A DNA stretch of 45,533 nucleotides from Chlorobiaceae bacterium (GTDB lineage: Bacteria > Bacteroidota > Chlorobiia > Chlorobiales > Chlorobiaceae). The DNA lies in NCBI GenBank assembly GCA_013335115.1, contig JAAXWQ010000013.1, positions 1 to 45,533 on the forward strand. Reading direction: 5' to 3'. Shown here in pieces: positions 13,430 through 22,016 of this stretch. The notes beneath the pieces are model-generated. The model was not told the DNA's origin. It ran no database searches and saw only the letters and a program-made list of their open reading frames with translations. Each line of letters starts with the position of its first letter. The first letter of the stretch is position 1. The position numbers were made by a program, and so were the translations under genes.

Positions 13430-14013
13430 CAATTCGGCTGACCCGTCGTTCCGCCAGAATCTCCCGGGTGCGTATGGTGAATGAGAGACTTCCCGCCGGC
13501 CGTGACATCGTTGGTGACGACCACCGGGCCGAGCATCGTCGCCCCGCCGCCGGCGCTCCCCTTGCCCTGCGTCAGCATGCCATTGATGACCACGTTTGCG
13601 TTGATGGTAAAAGTCGGTGTGGTCAGCGTCGTTTCCCCGGTGATGGTTCCTGTCAGAGTCCCTGAGGCGATCAGTTCGACGTTGCCTTTCACGTCGGCCT
13701 TCAACTTATGCGCCGCGCGGTCATACTCGACCGTGGTGCCGTCATCGAACGCGATGTAATACTTATCTTGACTGCTCACCGGAGGGGCGTCAGCGTCGCT
13801 GTAAATGGCCCCAAGGACGACGCCAAATTCCTCGTTCTCGTCCATCATGCAGACGACGTGTTCCCCGAAGTCCGGCATCCAGTAATCCTTGTCCCTCAAG
13901 GTCTTTTTCTGCATGACCGGGAGCCAGTCCGACACGACGGCGTCCTGGTCCTGAAACTGCACTCTCACCTTGCAAGTGGCCGGCTCGGTGGCCGTCACAA
14001 TCCCGATCTTCAT
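13429..14013 (-). CDS. Baseplate spike protein V (P2 gpV-like)
   Basis: A 194-residue protein. The N-terminal OB-like domain (MKIGIVTATEPATCKVRVQF, then SDWLPVMQKKTLRDKDYWMP) is followed by DFGEHVVCMMDENEEFGVVL and a repeated Thr/Gly-rich beta segment that forms the spike helix. The end carries HTHPGDSGGTTGQ, the common iron-binding HxH-type tip of phage spikes. It pierces the outer membrane on sheath contraction. It overlaps gene D by four bases. Confidence 0.92.
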   Translation of the reverse strand: MKIGIVTATEPATCKVRVQFQDQDAVVSDWLPVMQKKTLRDKDYWMPDFGEHVVCMMDENEEFGVVLGAIYSDADAPPVSSQDKYYIAFDDGTTVEYDRAAHKLKADVKGNVELIASGTLTGTITGETTLTTPTFTINANVVINGMLTQGKGSAGGGATMLGPVVVTNDVTAGGKSLIHHTHPGDSGGTTGQPN

Positions 14014-15062
14014 TTCACGACCTGCTTTTCGTTCTTGAGATTCTTCAGGCTCTTGTTGTGCGCCGAATTGGTCGAAAGCTCGACCTCCGTCGTGTAGCCT
14101 CCAGACCTGGTCATCATGTGCCGGGCCTTCTGGATCTGGTACGATCCATCGAGCACCCCGATCCCTTTGATGTCGACGTTCCCACCGGCGGCCAGGCGCG
14201 GAGCTCCAGAGACGGTGACAGCGCCCTCGACCTGTCTCCCGTTCCGATCCCTGAGCGCAGCCTTTGCCTTCAGGATTGCGTCGGTCTTTCCCTCACACCG
14301 TTCGGTCAACTTCAGGGTGTCGCCCGTCGTAACACCGGTAGCCTTCTCGGTGTGCGTCACGAGCTTCTTGGTTTTCGGGTCGTGATATGAGACCTGGCAG
14401 GCCTTGTACACCTCGTCGGTTTTCGCGCGGAAAGTGTACCGGATCATATCGGTCCGGTTGATGACCGTGATCGCATTCGCCGCGTCGAGCTCGTCCTGGT
14501 CGTGCCAGACAAGCTGCTTATCCTTGATCGTAAAAATGACGCCCTCGATCTCCCCCAGGCGCTTCAGGAACTCAAGGTCGGTTTCAGTCCGCTGCGTGAT
14601 CCGGCGCGGTCTGCGCAGCCGCTTCGCCTCGGAGATGATCCCGATCAGCGTCAGCCCGTGCTTTTTGGCGATCCCGGACGCGATTTCCCCGAGCGTCTTG
14701 TTCTCGTATGCTACGGTATTCTTCGTCCGGAGCGATTCGGTAACGCCGGCCGACAGGGCGCGCAGGCTGACCGTGTCCGGAGGCCCGTTGATCTCCACCT
14801 CGTCAACCTGGTACGTCCCGCATTTGACAAGTGCTGCGCCTTCGTACCCAATCGAGAGGACAATCTCGTCCCCCTTCTGCGGGAACCAGCCGTTTTTCCA
14901 TCGGTGATCCGCGTCGGTGAGGTTGATTTCGACGTCGTCAGATTCCCCCTGCAGGACGTCGTTATAGGTGATGTCGAGGATGTACGGCGCGATGTTCGCG
15001 GAAATATCCTTGCCGGAGTATTCGAGCACCCACCGCGGCTTTCTGACCTTTACAGCTTCCAT
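14010..15062 (-). CDS. Baseplate hub / late control protein D (P2 gpD-like)
   Basis: A 350-residue phage late control D protein. The N-terminus (ISANIAPYILDITYNDVLQG, then ESDDVEINLTDADHRWKNGW) is characteristic, as are PPDTVSLRALSAG and RTETDLEFLKRLGEIEG. It forms the baseplate hub that holds the spike. It overlaps X upstream by 13 bases and V downstream by four. Length and order match P2. Confidence 0.93.
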   Translation of the reverse strand: MEAVKVRKPRWVLEYSGKDISANIAPYILDITYNDVLQGESDDVEINLTDADHRWKNGWFPQKGDEIVLSIGYEGAALVKCGTYQVDEVEINGPPDTVSLRALSAGVTESLRTKNTVAYENKTLGEIASGIAKKHGLTLIGIISEAKRLRRPRRITQRTETDLEFLKRLGEIEGVIFTIKDKQLVWHDQDELDAANAITVINRTDMIRYTFRAKTDEVYKACQVSYHDPKTKKLVTHTEKATGVTTGDTLKLTERCEGKTDAILKAKAALRDRNGRQVEGAVTVSGAPRLAAGGNVDIKGIGVLDGSYQIQKARHMMTRSGGYTTEVELSTNSAHNKSLKNLKNEKQVVK

Positions 15063-15280
15063 GGCGGCAGCCCCTCGGTGGTGTCGGTTTCGGCCGCCTC
15101 GATGACCGGGATCAACACCTTAAGGCCTGAGGGCAAAACCGGATCGATTGCAATGGCGGGATTCGCGGCAATGATCGCCTCGTATGCCATCGCGTCCCCG
15201 TAGTATTCCCAGGCGAGAAGATCCCACCGGTCGCCGTCTTTGGTGATGTGCTCGATCACCTCAATTATCTGGCTGCTCAT
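15050..15280 (-). CDS. Tail protein X (LysM-like)
   Basis: A 76-residue protein with the tail-X/LysM pattern: ITKDGDRWDLLAWEYYGDAM, EAIIAANPAI and LPSGLKVLIP. In P2-like phages gpX is a small tail-hub component and may contact peptidoglycan. It overlaps U (stop 15277) by four bases and D by 13, which supports translational coupling. Confidence 0.92.
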   Translation of the reverse strand: MSSQIIEVIEHITKDGDRWDLLAWEYYGDAMAYEAIIAANPAIAIDPVLPSGLKVLIPVIEAAETDTTEGLPPWKL

Positions 15281-15813
15281 TGACGCACGATGGTTTTTTT
15301 GTCGACTGATTTGTAATCGCCCTTCTTACTGACTTTCGGGACGGTCGCTTTTTTCGACTTTGGTTTCTTTGTGCCCGGCTTGCTGACCGCGCCGGCCTCA
15401 CCTTTTTTCTCGGCCTTCCTCGTCTCGAGCGGAGCCGGGTCCACCCACTCCTTGAGACTCACCTGGCACTCACAAGCCTTCATGGTCCCGTTCTCCGACA
15501 TTACCGTCGAGGCCTTGCTGAGTGTCACCAGGACGAACATCCCGAGCAGCTCGCCGTTCCCCATCGATACCGGGAAGGCGCTCCGGCTATCCAACATGTC
15601 GACCAGTTGTTCCCAGGCGTATTGAGGATCGATAAAATCCTCGTGGAAAAGAAACGAAAAAGAGAGTTCGTCGAGGGCCGGTCCCATGTGCTGAAGCAGC
15701 GGCTTCCCTTCGGTCACCTGGTGCTCTGCATAGTCTGCTTTTTTTTCGATCTCATGTACCGACGGGCTGGTCAGCCTCGCATACCCAATTCCTCCGAGCA
15801 GCATGTAAAGCAT
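15277..15813 (-). CDS. Tail protein U (P2 gpU-like)
   Basis: A 178-residue P2 gpU-family protein. Residues 1-115 carry the conserved core (MLYMLLGGIGYARLTSPS, HQVTEGKPLLQHMGPALDEL, FIDPQYAWEQLVDM). The last 50 residues are a Lys/Pro-rich extension (KPGTKKPKSKKATVPKVSKK) not typical of P2 gpU and probably disordered. gpU is part of the tail tube end or hub. It overlaps the tape measure gene by one base. Confidence 0.88.
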   Translation of the reverse strand: MLYMLLGGIGYARLTSPSVHEIEKKADYAEHQVTEGKPLLQHMGPALDELSFSFLFHEDFIDPQYAWEQLVDMLDSRSAFPVSMGNGELLGMFVLVTLSKASTVMSENGTMKACECQVSLKEWVDPAPLETRKAEKKGEAGAVSKPGTKKPKSKKATVPKVSKKGDYKSVDKKTIVRQ

Positions 15814-17867
15814 CAGAAACGCCTCCTGCTCTGCTGGTCAAGTATCCGCTGAAGCATTTTCTCAAGGTCGTGCTCCGTGGTTTTCATTGCCCCCTCGACC
15901 TCTCTCCGAACGCTGGCACCATCTGACGCGTTAACGGTGATGTTCTGCGTCACTTGGATCGTCCCACCGCCACCATGAGACCCAGCCATCGCCCCGCCAT
16001 GACCGGCGACGACCATCATCGTGGCCGCGGTGGCCGCTCGCATGGCGTTCACCATTGGGGCTGGTTTCATGCTGCCTGCGATGGTCTCGATCAACCTGAT
16101 ACGGTGAATGTCGCGAAGGGGTCCCTCCTTTGCCGGGCTGAAAGGCAGGTGGTTACGGATCTTCTGCACGATATTCTTGATGGCCTCGACGGGCTTCATC
16201 GCCATGCTCTTAATGCCTTCCCACAGCATCGTGACGATCTTTGCGCCCGCGTCGTACATCTTCCCGGCAACGTCGACGACGACCTTCCAGATGCCGATAA
16301 AGAACGCCTTGATGGGCTCCCAGTTCTTGTAGATGAGATATGCTGCAGCGGCCAGAGCGACGACCGCGATAATGACGGGGCCCAAGCTCACGCCCATCAA
16401 CGCCAGGACGATCTGAAGCGCCCTAAACACCATCATGGCGATCCGGAACCCTCCGCTCAGAACCGACACAATCCTTGACAAAGCGGCAAGCCCGGCGAGG
16501 AACGGCCCGACGGCCGACCCGATCGCCGCGATGGTCATCAGGATTCCGCCACCCACCAGCGCAAGAGCTGTAAGCGCAGCAACGACACCACCAATCACCC
16601 CTGCAGTTCTCGGATTTGCCAGAACCCAATCGTTCATCTTCCCGAAGGTAGCGTTCAGGCTCTCCAACACGGCCGGAAGGTCGACCAGTTTGGCAAACAT
16701 TCCACCAATGTTGGCGACCAGGTTCCCGACTGTTCCGGTCATGGTCTCCCACCGCATTTTCGAGGTTCCCATGATTTCGTCGATTTTCTTCTGCATGTCA
16801 GCCTGCGCCTTCATGCGAGCAGTCATTTGGTCAAAGCCCTTCACGCCCTTGTCGATGAAGATGGACAGCGGTCTGGCGGCCTCCTGCCCAAACAGCTTTG
16901 ACAGCACGACCAGCCTGTCCTGCTGACTGAGCGTCCGCAGCTTCTCAAGCTCGCCCATCATCGCGCGGATGCCCTTGAAGTTCCCGGCCTCGTCGAAGAA
17001 GTTCAGCTTGATCCCTTTGGCGTCGAGTATCGGCCCGACGAGTTTGGCGACCTTTCCGCTGTCCAACCGATGGCTGATCTCGGCCATGCGCGAGAGGGCC
17101 ATGGCGAAGTTCGTCCCTGCCTGCGACCCCTCGATGGATGATGTTGCCATCATGCCGATGGCCGCACTTACATCCCATCCGGCCTGCTGCCCCTGCAGCC
17201 CGAGCGCCTTGAGTGCTGCGCCGGAGTACTTGAAGGACTCGGTCAGGTCCTGAACATTGACACCGCCGGCAGATTTCAGGCGCTGCAGGGTGTCCATGAA
17301 AGCAACGGCATCCTCGTCAGCGATCCCCATCGCCTCCGACAATTTCGCGACGTGCGTAGCGGCCTCGACGAAAGGAACGTTCATGATCACGGAGAACTTG
17401 GCCGCAGCTTCACCCATGCCGCCCAGGATCACGTTCGTCTGCACACCCTGCTCACGGAGCGCCGTGAACATTTCGAGCATGTCCTGGGTGCTGCCGGGAA
17501 GGTCAGTGCCGAGCTTTTCGGCCAGCTTGAGCATCTTCTCATACTCAGGGCCGACCTTTCCCGCGCTGTCCATCATGTTGGTTTTGAGGCGGGTCTGGGC
17601 CTCTTCCAAATCGGCGAACTTTTTTACAGTCAGGCCGATGCCGACAGCTCCAGCGGTCCCGGCAGCCAAAAGCGGCTTGCCGAGTGCGTCGAGTTTCTTG
17701 GCGTCCTTCGCGAGTTTGTCGACCTGGTTTGATAGGCGGGTAAATCGGCGCGCGGCTTTATCAGCAGCATCACCTATTCCATCGACGGAATGGACGACTT
17801 TTTTCAATGGGCCGCTGATCTTGTCCACCAGGGACAGTATCATGTCGATGGAAAGGTGATTTGCCAT
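15813..17867 (-). CDS. Tape measure protein (P2 gpT-like, TP901 family)
   Basis: A 684-residue tape measure. The N-terminus is helical and basic (SGPLKKVVHSVDGIGDAADK), then comes the TP901-type core (LPGSTQDMLEMFTALREQGV, YSGAALKALGLQGQQAGW). A hydrophobic membrane-like block lies at about residues 425-510 (GVIGGVVAALTALALVGGG). The C-terminus has HLPFSPAKEGPLRDIHRIR, a conserved tape measure motif. At the usual 1.5 angstrom per residue it would set a tail of about 100 nm (inference). It follows the E/E' chaperone gene. Confidence 0.93.
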   Translation of the reverse strand: MANHLSIDMILSLVDKISGPLKKVVHSVDGIGDAADKAARRFTRLSNQVDKLAKDAKKLDALGKPLLAAGTAGAVGIGLTVKKFADLEEAQTRLKTNMMDSAGKVGPEYEKMLKLAEKLGTDLPGSTQDMLEMFTALREQGVQTNVILGGMGEAAAKFSVIMNVPFVEAATHVAKLSEAMGIADEDAVAFMDTLQRLKSAGGVNVQDLTESFKYSGAALKALGLQGQQAGWDVSAAIGMMATSSIEGSQAGTNFAMALSRMAEISHRLDSGKVAKLVGPILDAKGIKLNFFDEAGNFKGIRAMMGELEKLRTLSQQDRLVVLSKLFGQEAARPLSIFIDKGVKGFDQMTARMKAQADMQKKIDEIMGTSKMRWETMTGTVGNLVANIGGMFAKLVDLPAVLESLNATFGKMNDWVLANPRTAGVIGGVVAALTALALVGGGILMTIAAIGSAVGPFLAGLAALSRIVSVLSGGFRIAMMVFRALQIVLALMGVSLGPVIIAVVALAAAAYLIYKNWEPIKAFFIGIWKVVVDVAGKMYDAGAKIVTMLWEGIKSMAMKPVEAIKNIVQKIRNHLPFSPAKEGPLRDIHRIRLIETIAGSMKPAPMVNAMRAATAATMMVVAGHGGAMAGSHGGGGTIQVTQNITVNASDGASVRREVEGAMKTTEHDLEKMLQRILDQQSRRRF

Positions 17868-17887
17868 TGCGAGGTTCGATTGTGCGG

Positions 17888-18055
17888 TTACTGATCTTTC
17901 TGCGCTTCGATTTCCAAAACGTCGCGCAATTCTTCAACCCAATACAGCAACTCGTCGGGCGCCATCCTCAGAACGTGTTCTGATGAAAAACGCCCGTGCC
18001 GAGTCAGGAGTATTACTGCTCGCCCCCAGCCTCCGCCAGCATAGGGGCAAGCGCG
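17888..18055 (-). CDS. Tail assembly chaperone E', frameshifted extension of E
   Basis: This frame has no start of its own suited to expression and is read by a -1 shift from gene E at a GGGAAAC heptamer (plus strand 18055-18061), in frame as G-GGA-AAC. After the shift 55 residues follow, including GRAVILLTRHGRFSSEHVLR and MAPDELLYWVEELRD, a match to the P2 gpE' pattern of a Pro-containing segment then DELLxW. The fusion E-E' would be 130 residues (75 from E). Lambda uses the related GGGAAAG for G-GT. The stop (17888) is 20 bases before the tape measure start. Confidence 0.85.
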   Translation of the reverse strand, partial: RACPYAGGGWGRAVILLTRHGRFSSEHVLRMAPDELLYWVEELRDVLEIEAQKDQ

Positions 18056-18279
18056 TTTCCCAGTTCGACCAGGTCGGCCGCCGACATTTTCCTGAGTTCT
18101 TCAGGCGGCAGTTTCGCCCCGTCAAACGTACCGATCTGCGAAAGAACAGCGACCATGAATTCAAGGCCGGTGTCCTCTCCTGCGATCCGCTTTGCCTTGA
18201 TGAGGTCGTCGGTGATCGGGGTCCGGAGCTCGACCTCTTCGAACGTCCGGGTATCAGTCTTTTTTGTGGTGATCTTCAT
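18013..18279 (-). CDS. Tail assembly chaperone E
   Basis: An 88-residue P2 gpE-type protein: EVELRTPITDDLIKAKRIAG, EFMVAVLSQIGTFDGAKLPP and MSAADLVELGNALAPMLAEA. It binds the tape measure during tube assembly. Near its end the in-frame heptamer GGGAAAC allows a -1 shift into E'. It lies between the tail tube gene and the tape measure gene as in P2. Confidence 0.9.
   Translation of the reverse strand: MKITTKKTDTRTFEEVELRTPITDDLIKAKRIAGEDTGLEFMVAVLSQIGTFDGAKLPPEELRKMSAADLVELGNALAPMLAEAGGEQ
18055..18061 (-). other. Programmed -1 ribosomal frameshift site (GGGAAAC)
   Basis: On the minus strand the codons read CTG GGA AAC, giving the canonical X-XXY-YYZ heptamer G-GGA-AAC in the zero frame of gene E. 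The shifted frame stays open to 17888 and encodes the conserved E' domain. The sequence and position match the known tail-chaperone frameshift of contractile and lambda-like phages. Confidence 0.85.
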
Positions 18280-18282
18280 TTG

Positions 18283-18804
18283 TTAGCCTCCGATAATCTG
18301 TTTGAAAAGCTCAAGCAGGTCGACATCGCCCGACTTGTAGATGTTCGCCAGGGCGTCGACCTCGAGGATCAGCTCGCCATCGATCTCCATCTTGCAGTAG
18401 GTGACCGACATGGACGTTTCCGCCTCGACGTTGTCGTTCTGCTTGAAGCCTCCCATCGGGAACTTTTTGAAGCTGCCGGTCATGTAGACCACGGCCGGAA
18501 CCTCGGCGGTACGGCCACCGTTGCCGTAGGTTTCCAGCGACCCGCGGAGCTGGACCTCGCAGGCCTTGAAGGGATTGCCGACCTTTTTCAGGACGTCGGC
18601 ATACAGGCTGTTCCACTTGAACGTGGCTTCCATCTTGTCGATACCTGCCGGGAATTCGAGCTTGCACTGCATGCCGAGCGCCTTATGCTCGGACATGACC
18701 ACATTGACCTCCGGCAGTTTGCACTCTTCGACCTTGCCGAGCAGGGAGTTCCCGTCAACGTAAACGTTGGCGTTCGTCATCCTTTTGATTTCAATCTGTC
18801 CCAT
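18283..18804 (-). CDS. Major tail tube protein (P2 FII-like)
   Basis: A 173-residue tube protein. Recognised segments are MTNANVYVDGNSLLGKVEEC, then LPEVNVVMSEHKALGMQCKL and EFPAGIDKMEATFKWNS, matching the P2 FII family. It polymerises as hexamer rings inside the sheath. It follows the sheath gene by 12 bases. Confidence 0.94.
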   Translation of the reverse strand: MGQIEIKRMTNANVYVDGNSLLGKVEECKLPEVNVVMSEHKALGMQCKLEFPAGIDKMEATFKWNSLYADVLKKVGNPFKACEVQLRGSLETYGNGGRTAEVPAVVYMTGSFKKFPMGGFKQNDNVEAETSMSVTYCKMEIDGELILEVDALANIYKSGDVDLLELFKQIIGG

Positions 18805-18816
18805 TTATGGGCCTCC

Positions 18817-20262
18817 TTATTTGAGAGCTTTCAGGAGCTCAATGTTGATGTAGCTTTCGAAGGTGATCCTTTCGAGCGGAGTCGGCGGCATGAACTCAAG
18901 GTCGAAGGTCAGATGACCGGCGGCAATCTCGGTTACCGGATTCTTGGCCGTGTCATAGACACACTTGCCATCGATCAACGCGCCCCTCTGAATCAGGGTC
19001 CGGATGAAGCTGTTCACGCTCTGGCGGATGCTGTCGATGACTGCCTGAGTGATCGGCATGTCGAGGAACTGCAACATGCTGTACTCAATCGACTCATGCA
19101 GCATGTCAGCGGTCCGCTGGACATTGATGAAATTCGACGGCAAGGTGCTCGTCGGGAAGGCCGCGGAGCGGTTACCCCACACCCGGAAGCCGGTCCCGAA
19201 GGAGTTGAAGACGGTCACGATTCCGGCCTCATTCAGCGCGTTGGCCTCGGTGGTGCTGTCGTTGATCAAGGCAGTGATGGGCAGCTCCATTCCGACGATA
19301 CCCTTGATCTCGGTGTTCGAGGGCGACCACCAGTACCCCTTCTCGATGTCCTTGGCCGCGATGACGCCGGCGAGACGCTGAGACAAAGGTTCCAGTACCT
19401 CGGTATCGGTTGCGGTGTCGTAGCGTTTGACGTGCGGGTAACAGAGGACGGCGCGCTTCGAACTGGTGTTGAAGTTGATCGTCCCGCTCGGTCCACGGCC
19501 AGCGATGGCTTCGGCTACGGTCGTGCCGATTGGTGCATCGATCAGTGCCATGGCGCGCAGTTTGTCAGCGACCGCGATCATCTCAACAGCGACACTGTTC
19601 TGCGTGCAGTAACCGGGAGCGATGATCATTTTGGCGACGTAGCCAATAAGGTTGTACGTGCCAATCAGAGCCTGAAGGCCGCTTGCGTTGCCATCCACAT
19701 CCACGGCGCCGATGACGTCGGCGGCCAGTACTTTTGACGTGTCCGTCCATGAGTAATCGACCTTGACTGCTGCGCCGGCCGCAATGGTCCCGCCAGACAC
19801 CCGGGTGATCACGCCATTTGCGGCGTCCACGGTGTAGTGGGTATTGACGACATAGGTGGTGTTGCCGTCGCCCGACTTGACCACGACACTCGACACCTGC
19901 GGGTGCGCAAGGGTGATCTTGTCGTCCGCGCCGAAAGTCTTTGCTTCAGCCAGGACAGCGGTGACGTCGGTCGCTGGGTCGGCAACGTTAACCACGATGC
20001 AGATAGGACCGTTCCCCTGATCGAAAATAGCATCGAGCGCGGCCGGAATCGTGAAGCCGGTCCGGTTGGTGCCGAAATACTTTGCAGCGTCGACCGGGTT
20101 CCGGACGACGACGGGAGTGTTCAGCGAGCGGTTTGCGCTCAAAACATCAAGCATCGGTGCCGTACCGATCAGACCGATGACGGCGGTCTTGACGCCAGTA
20201 ATCGGGCGAGGGCCTTTCTCGATGACGATGGTTTCAACGCCATGCAGGAAGTTTGCGGACAT
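18817..20262 (-). CDS. Contractile tail sheath protein (P2 FI-like)
   Basis: A 481-residue tail sheath subunit. The N-terminus FLHGVETIVIEKGPRPITGV and GLIGTAPMLD are typical. The C-terminal domain has the conserved GFRVWGNRSAAFPTS and NVQRTADMLHESIEYSML segments that form the sheath handshake core. Length is normal. The start overlaps the upstream DUF2635-like stop (TAATG). This gene shows that the phage is a myovirus. Confidence 0.95.
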   Translation of the reverse strand: MSANFLHGVETIVIEKGPRPITGVKTAVIGLIGTAPMLDVLSANRSLNTPVVVRNPVDAAKYFGTNRTGFTIPAALDAIFDQGNGPICIVVNVADPATDVTAVLAEAKTFGADDKITLAHPQVSSVVVKSGDGNTTYVVNTHYTVDAANGVITRVSGGTIAAGAAVKVDYSWTDTSKVLAADVIGAVDVDGNASGLQALIGTYNLIGYVAKMIIAPGYCTQNSVAVEMIAVADKLRAMALIDAPIGTTVAEAIAGRGPSGTINFNTSSKRAVLCYPHVKRYDTATDTEVLEPLSQRLAGVIAAKDIEKGYWWSPSNTEIKGIVGMELPITALINDSTTEANALNEAGIVTVFNSFGTGFRVWGNRSAAFPTSTLPSNFINVQRTADMLHESIEYSMLQFLDMPITQAVIDSIRQSVNSFIRTLIQRGALIDGKCVYDTAKNPVTEIAAGHLTFDLEFMPPTPLERITFESYINIELLKALK

Positions 20263-20474
20263 TATGGTTTCCTCCGTTTGGTTTTCTCTTCAATTTCGAT
20301 TTCGGTCGGCGCCGGTTCCAGGTTTTTGACCGCCGTCAACCAGCCCTTTCGGATCAGCCGACCGGTGTACTCATTTCCTTCCGGCAGCTGCACCTCAGCA
20401 CCGGGAATAAGCATCACGTCGCCGCCTTCTTTCAGGCTCACGCCCGACAACGGGCCAGTGTAAATGTATTTCAT
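20262..20474 (-). CDS. Small DUF2635-like tail-region protein
   Basis: A 70-residue protein containing PLSGVSLKEGGDVMLIPGAEVQLPEGNEY in separate parts (GVSLKEGGDVMLIPG and AEVQLPEGNEYTGRL) and RLIRKGWLTAV. The pattern resembles the small DUF2635 (Mu gp38-like) proteins that stand just before tail sheath genes. Function unknown; it is probably structural. It overlaps both neighbours. Confidence 0.7.
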   Translation of the reverse strand: MKYIYTGPLSGVSLKEGGDVMLIPGAEVQLPEGNEYTGRLIRKGWLTAVKNLEPAPTEIEIEEKTKRRKP

Positions 20475-21001
20475 GGTTCCTCTTCAGGTTCAGGTTCAGG
20501 GAGCGTTGTCTCGGCCTCCGAAGTGTCGTCATACTGGTCGGTGACGGTGAGCTTTCGCACAAGCGGCAACACCTCATCGTCCGCAAAGTTCAGCCAGGCT
20601 TCATGCTCCCACTCGACAAGCCAGACCAGATACCCGTCGAGCCCAGGCTTGAAGGCGTCGTCCCCGGCGCGCTTCAGGTTGATCGGCCCGACATTGGGAC
20701 TTTGCGGAGCCCAGTCCCGAAGAGCCCACCACGCCATGGCCGCGAACTCCTTCAATTCGACATACCCGTTCTCGAGGATCGGGTCGACCAGCAAGCGCGC
20801 TTCGAAGTTCAAATACACCTGGCTTCGATCCCTCCGGTTCCCGAACTCGGAGAACGGAGTAATATCCACCAACTCAATCAGGCATGCAGGGAGCGAGACG
20901 CTGCGCTCGGTCATGATCTCCGGACTGAACGCCTTGACGGTCACGCCCGTGAGCTTGCCGGCCAAATACGCTATGAGTTCGGTGTGCAGCGCAGAAAGCA
21001 T
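20471..21001 (-). CDS. Putative tail terminator/completion protein
   Basis: A 176-residue protein. By position, between the gpZ-like protein and the sheath gene, it should be the tail terminator or completion protein (Mu gp37-like, DUF1834 region). Features: MLSALHTELIAYLAGKLTGV at the start, RRDRSQVYLNFEARLLVD in the core, and an acidic Pro/Glu tail (LPEPEPEEEP). Family assignment is from context, not motif. Confidence 0.65.
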   Translation of the reverse strand: MLSALHTELIAYLAGKLTGVTVKAFSPEIMTERSVSLPACLIELVDITPFSEFGNRRDRSQVYLNFEARLLVDPILENGYVELKEFAAMAWWALRDWAPQSPNVGPINLKRAGDDAFKPGLDGYLVWLVEWEHEAWLNFADDEVLPLVRKLTVTDQYDDTSEAETTLPEPEPEEEP

Positions 21002-21002
21002 G

Positions 21003-21545
21003 TCATTCCCCTGTTACCTTAAAAACTTCGTACCTCAACTCTTGCAGGGCCAATTCTCGCATCCATCCAGGGACCCGCGTGGCGATTTCGTTAAAAGCCT
21101 TGTTTGCTGCCTCGTCGATCTCGATCTGCGATCGCCTTATCGGTAATCGGCTTTTTGTCGTTCTCTCCATCAGTTTGCCAGCATACCGACCGCGCTTCGG
21201 GATGAAGGCTGTCGGAAAAGCCCACTGACGAACCCGGTAGCCTTTCGACATCTTGATCGGCTTTGCGATAGTGTCGGCATTGACAGCGTCGATACCAAAC
21301 CAGACCTTTATCGCCTTTCCACCACCACCACCGGCACGCCAGCTCTTGTCATACAGACGGACACGATGAACGATGACTTTTCTGCGGATGCCTTCGTCCT
21401 TGATAGCCCTAAGCAGGTGAGTTCTCACCCGCAACGCCGCTTTTCTATTTGCTCTCTTGATTGCAGCCTCAATGGATGATGGCCCGAGCTTTTCGGTGAA
21501 GCGGTAGAAATCAGCGCTGTCAAAGTCGATTTTTACAGCGATCAT
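21003..21545 (-). CDS. Tail completion protein, lambda Z-like
   Basis: A 180-residue protein from ATG at 21545, which overlaps the upstream stop as ATGA. A longer frame exists upstream but lies over the neighbour. The sequence is basic: IKRANRKAALRVRTHLLRAI, KSWRAGGGGGKAIKVWFGID, then FIPKRGRYAGKLMERTTKS and LPIRRSQIEID. This matches minor tail protein Z of lambda and its relatives, which complete the tail end that joins the head. Confidence 0.8.
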   Translation of the reverse strand: MIAVKIDFDSADFYRFTEKLGPSSIEAAIKRANRKAALRVRTHLLRAIKDEGIRRKVIVHRVRLYDKSWRAGGGGGKAIKVWFGIDAVNADTIAKPIKMSKGYRVRQWAFPTAFIPKRGRYAGKLMERTTKSRLPIRRSQIEIDEAANKAFNEIATRVPGWMRELALQELRYEVFKVTGE

Positions 21546-21841
21546 GGCTTCAGCTTGAGAAAGAGCATTGTGAAGCCGTCGTTCATCGGTTTGAACCTCA
21601 CGACCTCGTAGGTGTCCCCAAGGCACACCAGAACAGAACCGCGAATTACGGTTGCGGCCTCACCATCAGGAAGCCTGAAGGCCAGTTGCTGAAACCCGGT
21701 CATCCCGCCAGACAGTTCCGACTGATCGATCGGAGTGGTCAGTTCTCCGCGTACTGGTTTCCCGTCCAGCGTCGCAGGATCCCCGACCCTCTCGATGATC
21801 TGCCTGTCGGCCTTGGCGAAGATGTCGCGGAAATCAGTCAC
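21542..21841 (-). CDS. Head-tail joining protein (lambda FII-like)
   Basis: A 99-residue protein. MTDFRDIFAKADRQIIERVG at the start and RGSVLVCLGDTYEVVRFKPM near the end fit the small FII-type head-tail connector proteins. It sits between a short Lys/Glu/Ala-rich protein and the gpZ-like gene, coupled by four-base overlaps on both sides. Family level is moderate confidence. Confidence 0.68.
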   Translation of the reverse strand: MTDFRDIFAKADRQIIERVGDPATLDGKPVRGELTTPIDQSELSGGMTGFQQLAFRLPDGEAATVIRGSVLVCLGDTYEVVRFKPMNDGFTMLFLKLKP

Positions 21842-22005
21842 TTCTTACCTTTCTTGTCTTTCACTTCTTTCTCGACCTGCCTGGATGCAGCCTTCTCGGT
21901 GGAAGCCTTTTCAGCCGTATCCTTTTCTGCCTGTTCGGCGGCGGCGGACCGGGCGGCCTCTTCTGCCGCCCTCCGTCTCGCTGCGTTAAATGATGCAAGT
22001 CCCAT
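21838..22005 (-). CDS. Small charged head-region protein
   Basis: A 55-residue protein, MGLASFNAARRRAAEEAARS at the start, almost all Ala/Glu/Lys/Arg and strongly helical, ending in a KDKKGKK tail. The start at 22005 has GGGGG upstream as a ribosome site, right after the capsid stop (22017). Such short Ala/Lys-rich proteins often follow capsid genes in phages. The role is unknown. A longer upstream frame overlaps the capsid gene and is rejected. Confidence 0.6.
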   Translation of the reverse strand: MGLASFNAARRRAAEEAARSAAAEQAEKDTAEKASTEKAASRQVEKEVKDKKGKK

Positions 22006-22016
22006 CACGCGCCCCC

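Noticed and set aside
17934-18164. Open frame at the end of gene E in the third frame
   Set aside because: It is Arg/Trp-rich and unlike E'; the -1 frame ending at 17888 carries the conserved domain instead.
17983-19737. Long plus-strand open frame over sheath, tube and E genes
   Set aside because: It lies opposite clearly identified P2-like genes and has no recognisable domain; an effect of GC-rich codon use.
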